From: Nephromyces sp. MM_2019
Taxonomy: Eukaryota > Apicomplexa > Aconoidasida > Nephromycida
Assembly (NCBI GenBank): GCA_015657535.1
Contig: JADHZB010000706.1
Coordinates: 2,680-66,679, forward strand
Direction: 5' to 3'
DNA length: 64,000 nt
Shown: piece after piece, positions 12,801-25,100 of the stretch
How the letters are laid out: each line of letters begins with the position of its first letter
Numbering within the stretch: the stretch's first letter is position 1
Position numbers and translations under genes: made by a program
The notes under the pieces: model-generated
Told to the model about the DNA's origin: nothing
Database searches by the model: none
The model's input: only the letters and a program-made list of their open reading frames with translations

Positions 12801-15800
12801 AAGAATTGCAAATGTCAGTCGTTAAGTTTTTGAAGAGAAGAAATCTTTTCAGTTGAGGAGTCTGCTTTTGCTATTGCGTACTTGCTCTTTCTTCTGGGGA
12901 TATTTCGGTGTGCTAATATTTAAGCTAGTGTATCTAGGTTGCTCTTTCGTCTAATCTTATTTCTGTATGCTAATATTTACCCTAGTGTTTACTCTAGGAT
13001 TATTATACTCGACTTAGTTGTTGCCTTCTTCCTAAATGTTATCTCATGTTTGAATGAATGCGACTCCCATTTTTTTGTGGTTTCTTTGTCGAAGACTTGA
13101 GTACTAGACTGTTACATCATTTTTGAAGATTTACAAAGATATACTCGAATATCAAAGTTTTTTTTTTATTAATTCAGTAAAAATAGAACCCTGCAACAAG
13201 CTTTTGCAGTAGTTACTGCTGTTAAGATATCAAAGTGGTGTTGCAATGCTCATCTCCTTCAACTAGAAAAACGTCTTTCTTGATCTTTTGCTTGCGTTTT
13301 TTCGTTTAAGCGACTCTTTCACGCTTCATAAGCATTTATATTTGGTATTATATCTTGTTTTGAGCAGTAAAACGACCTTCACACTAGGAAAAGTATGAAA
13401 AAACCGTGGAATTTGCGAAAGAAATAAACTTTTTTGTTAAATTCACAATTTTCTCTTGGTTTTGTCACAGAATACTGCTACCCCTCCTGCTAGTCCTGCT
13501 ATTCGTAAATTGGCTAAGGAAATGAACGTAGACCTGTCTTTGGTGACTGGTACTGGTAAAGATGGCCGTGTTACAAGGGCTGACCTTGAAGCCTTTAGCC
13601 ATTCTGAGGTATTAATGATGTCTAGAAGTGGAATTTTTTGATGGACAAACCATCAAAAAGCTTCAAAAATTATCAAAAACCGCCTGTTTTACTGTTCTGA
13701 AGCCCTCCATTTGCGGGGATCATAAAGGCATTATTACGCAGCTGAACGTTGATGCTATGCAGATTTTTTGAGCATGTTGATTGTGCCATTAGTGTGTGTT
13801 TTGGTGGCTTAATGCGTGTTCTCTCATTTTGGGTGTGTGAAGCTCTTTTCTGGTGGTAAGCTACTCTGCTAACTAGACTGCCTATACAAGCAGTATAGTG
13901 CGGTTCCTAGATTAATGTGGTTTGCAGCTTTGCCGAACATGCACTTTGAAACTGGTGTTAGAGTAGCTTTTTACTACCAAAAATATGCGATTTCACACAC
14001 AGAATCACAAATAGAATCGCACTCATGCACACGCCCGCACGCAGTAAATACACGTCCAGATAATTCATCATGTTTAGGACCGTATATGATAAAAAACGGC
14101 TTATTTTTCCCGGTTTTCGAGCTCTTTTATTGTTACCTTGCTTTTTGCCATGTGTGCATCACTTTTTACTGTTCAAAGTGTGCCACTAGCTGTCGTTCGT
14201 GTGTTTATGATAGTTTTTATTATTTTTTCCCTGATTTATTAATGTTTTTGATGTATCTAGAATGCTCTTCATGGGCAATCTGTTCTTACTATTTAGCACA
14301 CCTGTGTGTTTCCTTGCTGTTTAACACACATCTTTTCTTTTCTTGATGGCTCATTCACGCCTCTTTCATTTGCTTTCAGCAATCTTCGGCTGATTCTTCT
14401 TCCGCAGCTGCAGCTGAGCTACCAAAGGCTGTTGGAGGAAGTGGCGTGGCTGCCGTGGATACTGAAGTACCCATCAGAGGTTTCGGGCGTTCAATGTTTA
14501 AGGTAGGCTTCTATATGCTTAAAAGCTGGTAGAGCTTTTGAATAGAATGTATACTTTTATTGAAGATGTTTACTGAAGTAGAACCTCGATTGTAGAGGGT
14601 TTTTTCAGTTTTTTTATCCCAAAACAGATAAAGCGATTTCAATACTATAAGAATACGTTAAAAAGAATTGATTACTTCGCTTTTACTTGGTTGATATGGC
14701 AGTTTACAGCTTTCAAGCTTGGCGAGAATTTCTTCCGAGTTTAAATATTTTGTGTATGCATCGTTCAAGGCGAAAGTTTCTTCTGAGTTTGAAGATTTTG
14801 TGTATGCATCATTCAAGGCGAGAATTTCTCCCTAAATTGCCCATAACATGTGTGTGCTTGATATGTGTGACCTCTAACTTCGTGTGTGTTTGTTCCTCTT
14901 TGTGGCAATTTCTGCGTGGAACTTACTGTTTGCTACACTTTTGCTCGTTGCAAAGTCATTGATGTATAACTGTCACGATGAATTAACTCGTCCGATCGTT
15001 TAAAATACTCAGAAACTGCCGTATGTGTGTGAATTTCTTGGAAATAGTCTTTTGTGGACGTTTTGAAGTGAAGGCACTTTTTTGTGGGAAAAAGTGAGAA
15101 AGTGTGTCTCTAAACTATGTTTGCTTCAATTGCATTGACGCTGTTTGAATCAATAGATTTGGTGGTGTGCATTCAAAGTAATTTGAGCTATGAAAACTGT
15201 TAAACTATAACGAGAAATACTATTAATGTAATTATAGGATTTCCATTTAGAAATGTAGACCTGTTTTTACCTCGTTCTCTAGATATAGCAATTGAAGCAA
15301 CTTTTTTTTTCAGCATTCTTGTATGCCTTCACTCTTTGATGTCTTTGTTTCGACTATCTCTACACTTTTATCCTTCTATCCTGATGATGAAGATATTTCT
15401 TTTGATGTGGAATCCTCTGTACTATTCTACGAAGCTCCTTGATCTGTGTTTGTCTCTGGTTTTTTCCTTCTGAAAAAGCGTTAAAATCCCCGTGTATGCA
15501 TGCTGCCTAGGCAATCGTAACAAATGTCATTGTGATTGCTTTGCCCAGGCAATGACGGAAACTGCCCATACTCCACATATGAACATAGCGGAAGAGGTAG
15601 ATGTGACTGCAATAAATCCTCTTCGCAAGAGCATGAACGAGGCTTTGTTGGCAGCTGGCCAAAAAAAAATCACTTTCACGAGCATCTTGATCAAAGCCTT
15701 GTCTCTGGCGTTGTCTAAGTATCCGGTTTTGAACTCAAAGGTGCATAGTTCTGGCGAAAAGGTCAGTCGAGTTGGAATGTATGTGTCTGTGTGTGCATCT

Positions 15801-18800
15801 TAAGGAGAATCCAGCTTTGCTGCAAAATTTTCCTTTTGATGATCTGTAGTGTAGTTTTTTTGAGAACTTGTGAGATAGACACCTGCGTTAGAAGTTAAAC
15901 TTGTGATACTCACGGTCTGTTCTAGAGGCTGAGCTTGTAAGACAAACTCTTGTGTTTGAAGTGAAACTTTTGATACAAAAAAAATCTTATCGAAGGGCTC
16001 AATTTCATTAGATTTGGTGTTTTTTCTTTAAATTTTGAGTGTTTCTCTCAGGCTTGATTCGATGATCTTGGCATGTTTCTACTACGGATTAGCTTGTTTT
16101 TTCTATCTTTTAGTAGGAACTTCATGTCAGTCTAGCGACGAGTTTGCACTGCTTTTTCATGATTAAATATGCGTTTGTTATGAAAAATCATTGTTTTTGG
16201 ACAAAAAGTTTGGGGGAGATGAGTTTTCCATTACTTGAGTAAATTTGTATAATATTTCTAGGGATTCAGAATTGTAGGCTATTGAAAGGGTTTTTTTATG
16301 GAGAAAATCATGCTTTTTTCTCGGCATTGAGTTTCAATCATTGAGACTATGTATGCATCTACGTTTTCTTTGTTTTCAGTATACCATGTTCGGTGCTCAT
16401 AACGTTAGCATTGCGATAGACACTCCACATGGCTTGACCGTACCCTGCATTAAGAATGTCCAGAATCTGACACTTTCGGATATTCAAGCAGAGTTGCTCC
16501 GCCTTCAGGGATTGGTGAGCGAGAAGTGATCCAGTGTGGTCCAAGATTTGTTTATTTACTCGTTTATACTGTTATCTTCTGCTTTCTCATCCTCTATCAT
16601 CGCGTTTATTTCCCTAGTGGATGTGTGTGTGGATTTGTGTATTATAGTTTCTATTGTGAGCTTCCATTGCGTCACGCATCAATGGTGTGGATTAAGCTAG
16701 TAGTGAAGCTATGCTGCACGGTTTGTGGAGTATTTTTTGAGAACTCACAGTGATGAATTTACTTTCAGCAAAGATGGTGTGGTTGGTAAAACTTCTACAG
16801 TGGGTATGTACACCTCCCTCCATTACAATCGCTCTGATGAGAGGCGTAACATATTTTTTTAGCCTCAGAAAATGAATTATACCAAGTTATTCCAGTATTT
16901 CCACGCTTTTGATTTATTGTAACATAATAAGCGCCAGATGTACTAGGTTCTCCAAATGTAGCTGCGTTGAACTTAAAAAGAGTTGTGAAGATAGATTTCC
17001 TAGAGTTTGCTTGCTTTTCAAAGGGCTTTTGCTGCTGACTTGCAAAGTTTTTAGTGGCTTGAGAATTCCCTAAGAAACAACCAAATCAGCAAACTTCTGT
17101 CGACCTACACACTGGTGAAATGCTTAAATCTGTAGCTATGCGTGGAATATTCTCTTCAGTGAACATACACCAATACCGTCAGAGTTAAACGCGCAAAATT
17201 TTCAAACTTAGCTATCTTGTATGGAATTTTTTAACACTTTAGTTTTTTTAATGCTCTGTGGTTAAGTAATCAAATATATGATAAATACCTTAAGGCTTTT
17301 TGCTACAAATTAAAGGGAAAAAATGTAGTATTTCTTTGAAAGTTGAAAGACGGATTAATATAAGCAACCAAATCAAAAAGATTAGATCTTATTATTACAC
17401 GTATATGCATAATTTGTAAGATTTGCTAAAAAACTTGAATTATATCACAAAATGTAGTCTATTTTTTTGGTATGAAGCTAGTACCAAGATTTGATAACTT
17501 GTCTACATTTTCTTTAGAAATTTTTACTCGTCATTTCTACCATAATACCTTGTTATGAGCTTATCAATTTATGTGTATTAAATCGCAGGCAAGCAACAAC
17601 AAGCTGTCATCTGCTGACTTGAGTGGAGGTACCGTGTCGCTGTCCAACGTTGGCTCTATAGGTGGCGTTCATGTAACTTCGCTGCTCTTTGATGGCCAGG
17701 TTTGTTGACGATGGGAGTTTTAGATTTACATGAGGCCTTCCTAGAGTAGCAGTGGGTGCTTGGCTTTCTTTAGGCTGTACCTGTTAACTTGTTTCAGGCC
17801 ATACGATTTGCTTTCTTTAGGAATCAGGCACGGCTACTCGCTTGTTCTTAAGCAGCCTACTACTGCTTTTTTCTACTTTGGCATTTTCTGGGATGCAAAA
17901 TTGCCAGTTGCATATTTTTAAATGTCTATGCATTAACTCGCCCTAAGTCCAGCTGGCAACTAATTTTTTGTACTCAGACGTGAACTTTGATCAGGAAAAA
18001 GAGGTTGCTTACGTGTCTTCTAGAATCACATGCCGACTGCGCTGATGGATTTATTTTATGCTGATTTTTCACTTCCACTATATATTTTTCCCCACTTTTT
18101 GATGACGCGTTGGGGAGGCTTCTACATCATTTGATTGATTTTACTTCCTCTAGCCTTTTATCTAAGAATTTGTTCGTGAAATTCATAGTGATTTTATGTT
18201 GCTCTTTTATACAGGCCTTGATACTTGGTGTAGGTCGTAGCCAGCGTTTGCCCAGGTACGACTCTGCGGGCAATGTAGTCGCTCGTGATGTCCTGACGAT
18301 CGCTGCTTCAGCTGATCATCGTCATTGTGACGGTGCAACTGTGACCCGCTTTGTCGCCGAGTAAGTTTGTATTTTTTTTTATGGCTACCCGGCGACTTGC
18401 GGGCTTAATAATGTTGGATAAATATCTTTGTTTTGTGAAGGATAGTTCCATTGATGAAGTTAACTCATTTCTTATCGGCGATGTTATTGATATGGTGTGT
18501 TGTATATACGTTTTTGATTGCTTTTTTGGACTCAAGATTAATAAATTGCTCTGAATCGAGTAATGCTTGTGTGAGCTTAGCAAAAAGTGAGCTTTTTGTG
18601 CTCAGTTTGTTGGAATTTTATGTTGTACTTGCTACTGGTTAATTAAAATCTTTCTTACTGTGGCTCGCTTTACTTGCTGGCTGATAATAAGTAGCCCTGG
18701 TTGCAAAATTGTTAACAATTTTCTAAAAGTGCTTTCACATTATCTTGGGAAATCACCTGCTTACTGTGATTTGCTTTGTTAATCAATACTAGTTTTCTAC

Positions 18801-19131
18801 ATTTCCCTTGCTTAATACACATTCTTTGTGTGTTTTTTTTTGGGATGTCTCTGGTTTTTTTGTCGTCTGATAGTATCCTGATGTTTCCAATTATCCTTCA
18901 CCCGAATTTTTCATGGTTTTTTTGCATTTTAAATAAAATACCGCTGTCTTTAATTAATCTAAGACGTCTTCCGTTGCTATGGAGCCTTATACCTAGTAGC
19001 TTTCGTTTGTATAAGTGTACTAATGCTTACTTCAAAGGGTTAGGTTACATTATGTTTTTATTTTCCTGTAATTTTTCAGGTTGAGGGATATCCTACAGAA
19101 CCCGGGACTGATGCTCCTTAGCATGCGTTAA
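9877..19131 (+). CDS. DBT: Branched-chain 2-oxoacid dehydrogenase E2 (lipoamide acyltransferase), complete
   Basis: Eleven exons: 9877-10038, 11095-11161, 11915-11973, 12432-12683, 13471-13608, 14380-14502, 15549-15761, 16380-16514, 17589-17699, 18215-18360, 19080-19131. All introns are GT-AG, phases agree throughout, and the product is 485 residues (human DBT is 482). Residues 1-60 are Arg/Ser/Ala-rich like a mitochondrial presequence. Next comes a lipoyl domain (FNLADIGEGIAEVEVLRWHK ... EVQSDKAAVDI, lipoylated Lys about 107). The E3-binding domain (about 187-222, SPAIRKLAKEM ... GRVTRADLEAF) follows, then a Ser/Ala-rich linker. The catalytic domain starts at VPIRGFGRSM and carries the active site SADHRHCDGAT (His about 455, Asp about 459). 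SADHR and VLNSK favour the branched-chain enzyme over pyruvate or oxoglutarate E2. It transfers the acyl group from E1 through lipoate to CoA in Leu/Ile/Val breakdown; in coccidian parasites related complexes can also act on pyruvate. Odd point: the loop before ILGVG reads SLLFDGQA instead of the usual PPQ-type turn. Confidence 0.95.
12006..12020 (+). repeat. TA dinucleotide tract in BCKDH-E2 intron 3
   Basis: A short run of TA repeats sits about 30 bases after the intron 3 donor at 11974. It is ordinary low-complexity intron sequence. Confidence 0.8.
12912..13000 (+). repeat. Two diverged copies of a roughly 55-bp unit in BCKDH-E2 intron 4
   Basis: The block TGCTAATATTTA followed by CTAGTGT and then TCTAGG occurs twice, starting near 12913 and 12968. 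It lies inside the intron 12684-13470. Divergence between copies is moderate. Confidence 0.6.
14713..14832 (+). repeat. Tandem repeat of about 48-52 bp, 2.4 copies, in BCKDH-E2 intron 6
   Basis: Copies start at about 14713, 14765 and 14813. Each begins TCAAG with GGCGA shortly after, followed by TTTCTTC-GAGTTT, then ATTTTGTGTATGCATC; the third copy is partial. The unit lies wholly within the intron 14503-15548. The open frame across it is repeat-derived. Confidence 0.8.
15858..15975 (+). repeat. Diverged direct repeat in BCKDH-E2 intron 7
   Basis: Two segments share the order CTTGT-AGA, then GTT-GAAGT-AAACTT, then TGATAC. They start near 15865 and 15938. They lie in the intron 15762-16379. 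Identity is modest, so this is a weaker call than the other intronic duplications. Confidence 0.5.
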
Positions 19132-22100
19132 GCTTTTTATGGTGCTTTAAGGATCGCTTCCCAATAATTTTTGAATTGTCTTCAACCTAATGAGCCCGCG
19201 GTCCCCCCTTACGCTTGCCATCCCCGCTAATTAGATTTGTCAATTTCAAATTGACACAGTGGATGGTAAACTTTCACGTCAGGACGTACTCTGCATTCAA
19301 TTATAGGGTTATCTCCTAGGATGTCGGCTAATTTCTTTAATTTAGCTATGCATCATTTCCAGTCTTATGAATTGTTACTAGGCATCTAGCGACATCCTAA
19401 ATCATTCTCATACTTTTTTATCTTGGTCTAATTTTTGAGTCTTGCGTCTGCTTGTCACATCAGATTAAATCTTTTGTGAGCATTGCAACATGTTGTGGGA
19501 GCCCAGTGTGTAGTATGTTAGTTGGCGACCTGGTATTAGTATCACTTGGTGAAACACCATTGTCAGCGTAATTGAAATAAGGAGATGATGTAACGTTTTG
19601 GCAATGTTTTATAAGGAGTTTATTGATACGCTCTACCGCCTGCGATTTAGCGACATAGATGTATAGGTGAATTCAGTTTTAAACCTCCGTTATTATATAT
19701 GCGCGATTAACGAATTAACAGTTAAGGATGCATTTTTGCTGTACGTTACAAGAATTCCACTATCTTGGTGTGATGGTTTTAGGCGTATATGTTTGTTGTT
19801 CCCAACCAGTGGTTCATCTGCGTTAGCTTTCTTATCAAGCCTCCATAATCGAGTGGCATCGCATTCTTCCTTAGTGGATTGGGATAATTATTTTTGTGTG
19901 TTTTATAACAGCTTCTTATGAATTTCATTTGCTTATCTCGTCTATGTGTTGATGCAAAAAAGAGATTTGATTTTTTGTATCCTTACAAAGCAACTGCCGA
20001 TGCATAGTTTAATCTTGGAGTTTAGTGGTCGCCTGGTGGCGTATGTGGCAGTAATTTCTTAATGGAAAATTGCTTCATGATAGTTCTGTAAGCTTTATAC
20101 GTATTGAAACATGAATAACTGCCTTTACCTTATCTGGGATAGTCGGCGTTCGTTACGCTAACAGTATTTATAGTAATGCTGTTGCATAATTTAGTCTACG
20201 CTGTCCTGGACACTTCCTCATTCGAATGCCCTGCTAGGGTGTGCTGCGTAGAAATGCTGTCTATCATGAGTGTGAGGCATTGTCTTTGAGAAATTTTTTG
20301 TCTTGTATTTTGTATGCATATATCCATTTCGATCGTTTGATATTATCTAGGAGTAAGGTACTAGCGAATTCAGAAACGACCATTGAAGTTTTACGCATGT
20401 CTGAAATTTACATAGTGGAGGTTCGAGTGCTGTATTATTTGCCAGCCAAGCAGTTTATATGCAGTAAGGCCTACTGGCTCAAATTCTCGTAAGTATATAT
20501 GGGCGAATCAGGATATAGCTCTTTCTGCATGCAAGCGTTTACGCTTACCCGTATCTTATGATTCTGCAAAATAGGCTATATTAGAGCCACCTTTTCGATT
20601 GTGGATACCCTATATGCTAAGATTGCTACGCCTGTTTCATTTACTACAGAGCTAATTTTTTGATTTCATCTCGTTGGTGTTGTATTTCCATTTTTTGCTA
20701 ACCGTATTCTTATACCTCTGCTATGGTACCTGTTGAGTAGTTAATGGTCTATCTCGACGCAGTCATCGTATCATGTGGCCGTCATGTGTAGATGAAACAT
20801 CCCTTGGTTTGTGCATTAGACCATTGAGTCCCCCTTTTGGATCTTTGGATTTTAGCATAGCTCTTGTACGATCAGTAAGTGCTATTTTACGTTGGATTTG
20901 TGCGCTGTTATGGAGGCGGTATTGCTTTCGGTGCCTATGTAATATCTTAGGAGCTGAAACCAGCACGATGTTGCACCAAAGAAGTAGTTTTCTTTTTTAG
21001 CTTTGCTCATATTCGACTGTTCATGGTAAGGTGGCTTCTCAGGAATCCAGCACTCTAATCTTTCAGTATATTCTTCTCTGTGACGGATAGTGCTGTCATT
21101 GCACACTAGTTTAATAAAGTGTTATCGCAACCGTGCAAGTGGTTACAACGAACTTAGCTTGTCTGTTCTGCAATGAGCTCGTGCGTTGTTGGAAAGTCTT
21201 GCTGCGTAGGACGCTCGGAACTTCGAAAGTGCGTTTTTCTGTTCGTGACTAATAACTAATGAACCTGGATTTTGAGTAAACATTAAGCGCCTATTTCTTT
21301 TGTTAAGCACTTGAATTAACGCTGTTTGTGATACCACATAATAAGTGATTAGTTGCTTTGATGATCGTGTCATGATACTAGCAGGAAGAAGATTATGTGA
21401 TAGTATTTAACTGTAAGTGGTACAGTGGGGTTACTCCTTTGGTGTTGTATTAGGGTTTAGCTGCATAGATTGGCTAGAAAATGAGCTTGGCGTTTTATGC
21501 GCAGTTGGTGAAGGGGTGATTTTACAAATTCAGCGCGGCAATCGAAAATGAGATGTTGGAGCTTTTTTCTTATTGAAGATTAAGGTGTACCGCAATTGCT
21601 TTATACGCGCAGAGCCGTTCGTAACGTCAAGTATGACGTTCAGGAGGTCTTTGCGTACCAACTAGTGCATTGGACGTTCATTTAGGATGCGCGTTTACTT
21701 TGCAGAATGTGCTTAGTGTTTACTTGTGATTGACACGTTTAGTTTCATGGTATCGTAATATGTTGCTCACGAGAGTTCAGTTCGGAAGTTTCGCAATGAA
21801 GCAACTCCAACGTGTAGACTCAATTTTCAAACAGTTCGCGTCAGGATGTTCTGCAACATAATACCACATCTACTGGTTGTGGGGCTGCCTGCAATACCCT
21901 CGTTTGTAAATTGATGAAGCTGAACACGATTTTCCCTTGAACCCGCGGGGTGAGCAAGTGCACGAGAGCAGGCTCTAGGGAGTAGGTAACACCGGAATTT
22001 TCTTAGCTATATTGCCGGGCGAGCCACTCATGCCTTGCGGTATGCTTCACTCAGTCCTGAATTTTTTTATTTCAATTCGAGGTTGAAAGGTCAAACCTTA

Positions 22101-22163
22101 TTGAATGATACTAACCCGTCCCTGCCAAGTAGGACCCGCCGTGAGCTTCGCAACAATCTGGCT
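19132..22163. other. Spacer between convergent BCKDH-E2 and CAMK kinase genes
   Basis: This 3 kb must contain the 3' ends of two converging genes. No open frame here shows family motifs or a consistent exon chain. No RNA gene or repeat was recognised. Confidence 0.5.
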
Positions 22164-25100
22164 TCATTGATTACGCTCAGGAAGTTGCAACGGGAAACCA
22201 GCTTCTCGATGATTAGATCTAACCTGGTAGCCGGTAGTTGATTTCTCTGTGTAGTATGCGAGAGTCTTCATGTCAAGTGCGCCGCGTTGTAACGCAACTG
22301 GGAAGCGCTTTGTAATTGAACTAAGTTTTTTAACCTTAGTGGGCACTATTTTGCCCCCCGTTTCATCTTGTGTTTCTGTGTCCTGTTTCTGTGACGAGAA
22401 GCCTTTTGATATTTTATGAATCTCTTTTTGACGATCGGTAGATCTACCTTCAGCACCCTCCTCGTTTAACTTGAGTGATTTATAATTCCTGCTGCCTTGT
22501 TTGATATCCCTTCTTTCAATGATTGGTAGTGAAGCTAGCTCTTCTGCAGAAAGACTTCCCCTTAGCCACCTGTGCTTTGTCGCGCTACACGCCTAACGAG
22601 AAAAACAACGCATCTGTCCTAAGTTTCGCTTGCTGCCCTTGTAACTTGCTCAAGAAGTGTTTCTAGATTGCGTAAGTGTAGATTACCGTGCCTCAGCATT
22701 TAAATAAACTAATTCGGGTTACATTAAGTGCATATCATGGGCATTACATCCAAAAAGTACATTCTTTTTCATGGTCGCATAATTCTCTTGATTACGTGCG
22801 TACTAACGGTTAGGCGCTCCCGCGGGTCGATGCGCAGCAAGTCTTCTACGAATCGCTGGGCTCCTTGACTAACATTTTTCCATTTTCCTTGACTAAAGAA
22901 ACTGTACAAATCGATAGAAAGCATAAAATTGTAATTTAAGCCTACCATAGTGAGCTGGCTTCGTAAATTATTTTGCTCGAGAAACAAATGGGTGCACTCT
23001 CGCCATGAATAGTGGTTTTCGTTCTGGGTTTCTAGCTATGCTTTAAGCGTGCAAGTCATTTTGTTTTCTTGCTACGAATTTTTAAAGCAGCAGCATGGGC
23101 TATCGAAAGTTTTGCGTTCTTTTTTTAGGATCATTGATATTTCGTTGCCTAGCTAATTGACTGGCCGAAGCAAAGCCAAAAGTATGCAGCAAAACATTTT
23201 CCGGTTCATGCAATAAATACGACACAAGGTAAGGGAGGCAAATTTAATGGGGTACTGTCTAGATTAATCACCAGCATTTGAACTCTCGAGTTGCAGCGAG
23301 CATTGGCGCAATCGCCCTTTTTATTTTTTCAAATCAACTCAAGCCATCTTCTTTTGGCTTTTTTATGAAGTTTTGAATGCCGGAACTTACGTATGATGGA
23401 GACTTCTTTCTACGATTTGCTGATACAAGTTGGACTTTTCTTGGTCATGAAATGGTAATCCGCCACAGAGTATTATGTAGCACAACACTCCTAAGCTCCA
23501 AAGATCAACCTGCGAAACAGAGATGACATTAATTTCGATGGCAAAACATTATATACACAGCATTGCATCAGCTATTCAATATCGCTGGGGCTAGGTGAGA
23601 GGGGCTCGTAGTTATAACCCCTCAGCTAATGGAAGGTAATTTGAGCGGAGCACACGCTCTACGTCATTTAAAAGTGGCCACCAGCAAGGTATCACACGAA
23701 TAACCGAAAATATACTGAATTCCCAGTGGATTCTTTGCTTGCGACTTATCATTTTTTATGCTCAGTGAATCGTTGAAATTTATCAGGTTTCCTCTCACAA
23801 TTTCTAGGCATGTGAGTGTAGAAAAACCTGCAAAATACTTCTGGATGCCGAGGGCCTCTGTTGTTTACGTTATACAAAAAAATAAACAAACTCAAGCACT
23901 TATTGAAAATAGTTCCGATATTAGTTAATATCATAGAACTTATTATGCTTGTTTAAGGAGTAACCAAAAGATTAATAATTCCCTTTTTTCCAGGGACTCG
24001 CTGGACTATCCTCGAAAAAGACAAGATATCTATGTGCCGAGGTAGCCTTAAGCACCGCAAATTTGGTAGCTTTACAATATTGGTACCCAAACTATGTAGA
24101 TTTTGCCACTTACTTTTCCAAAAAAAGCTGTAAAATTATTTTTTCACTGCTATTTCATAGTAACGAACTAACGTTGAAAGCTTTTTGATCTTTTTTATGT
24201 TATTATAATAGTTTGGTATCAGAATGAAGTTTTTTTTTTGTACGAAATGAAGTTTTTACAAAGATTCTATGTATGGTATATCCTCGTAGCGAACATAGAC
24301 TGGCGGATTGAAAACTCATTTTCTCATTGAAGTATTGCACGAACTACCGTTATAGAGAACCACGATGTAGGCTTTTTTATATATTTTTTTTTGAATCTTT
24401 TGGTTTATAAGGAACCTCAAAAATGTGTAACGGCAGCCACATGTTGAGGTAAGACCCAAGTACAACGAATGCAAAACAAGTAGGTTTGCTCTATCATATC
24501 TCCTTATCTAAGCCGTCGCATATATTTATCCCAACTTTTTTTTTAAATTCAGTGCTTTCGAATTAATTAAAGATATTCAACTTCTAGGTTAGATGTTGGT
24601 AGTTGGGCTAGAAATCTCAGTTTACTTATTCTGTTTTTCTAGTGTCATTAAGTGCAATATGCTTGGATTTAACGATCTAGAAACCGGTTTTAGGTCACTT
24701 AATACATTCAAGAGCATTAATTTACCTAAATAATATTGTATTGAAACAAAAAAATTGTTTCAGCTTAAAATTATTTTGCCTTCTTTTTGGTGCACTTTCC
24801 TATTTTAACTAAGATGCTTCAATTCTCTAAGCTGGTAAATGTTCGATTAAACTTTGCTGTGCAATTACTTCTGATTCCGCAAGTTTACTCCACTTGATGA
24901 ATTATATCAGATGAAGCTACACATTTTCAGGCTATTCAAGTTGAGTTCACAAGACGATTTAAATTTTTTAAAGGACCTAAAAAAACACTGAAAATGGGTA
25001 AAAGCAGTCATTCAAATCATAAGTAAACCGTGTGTTCCCGAAAATCGCTTTTCGTACCTCGAAACTGTACTCTCTCTGTTGTAGCATTTCTGGAGCCAAA

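Noticed and set aside
20410..20435. GGTTCGAG motif resembling a tRNA T-loop
   Set aside because: No D-arm, anticodon stem or acceptor pairing in the preceding 75 bases.
22769..22802. Extension of the kinase exon past RLT into VSTH before a GTAATC donor
   Set aside because: Using the GTTAGT donor instead gives RLTACSATKHRWL with normal kinase spacing.
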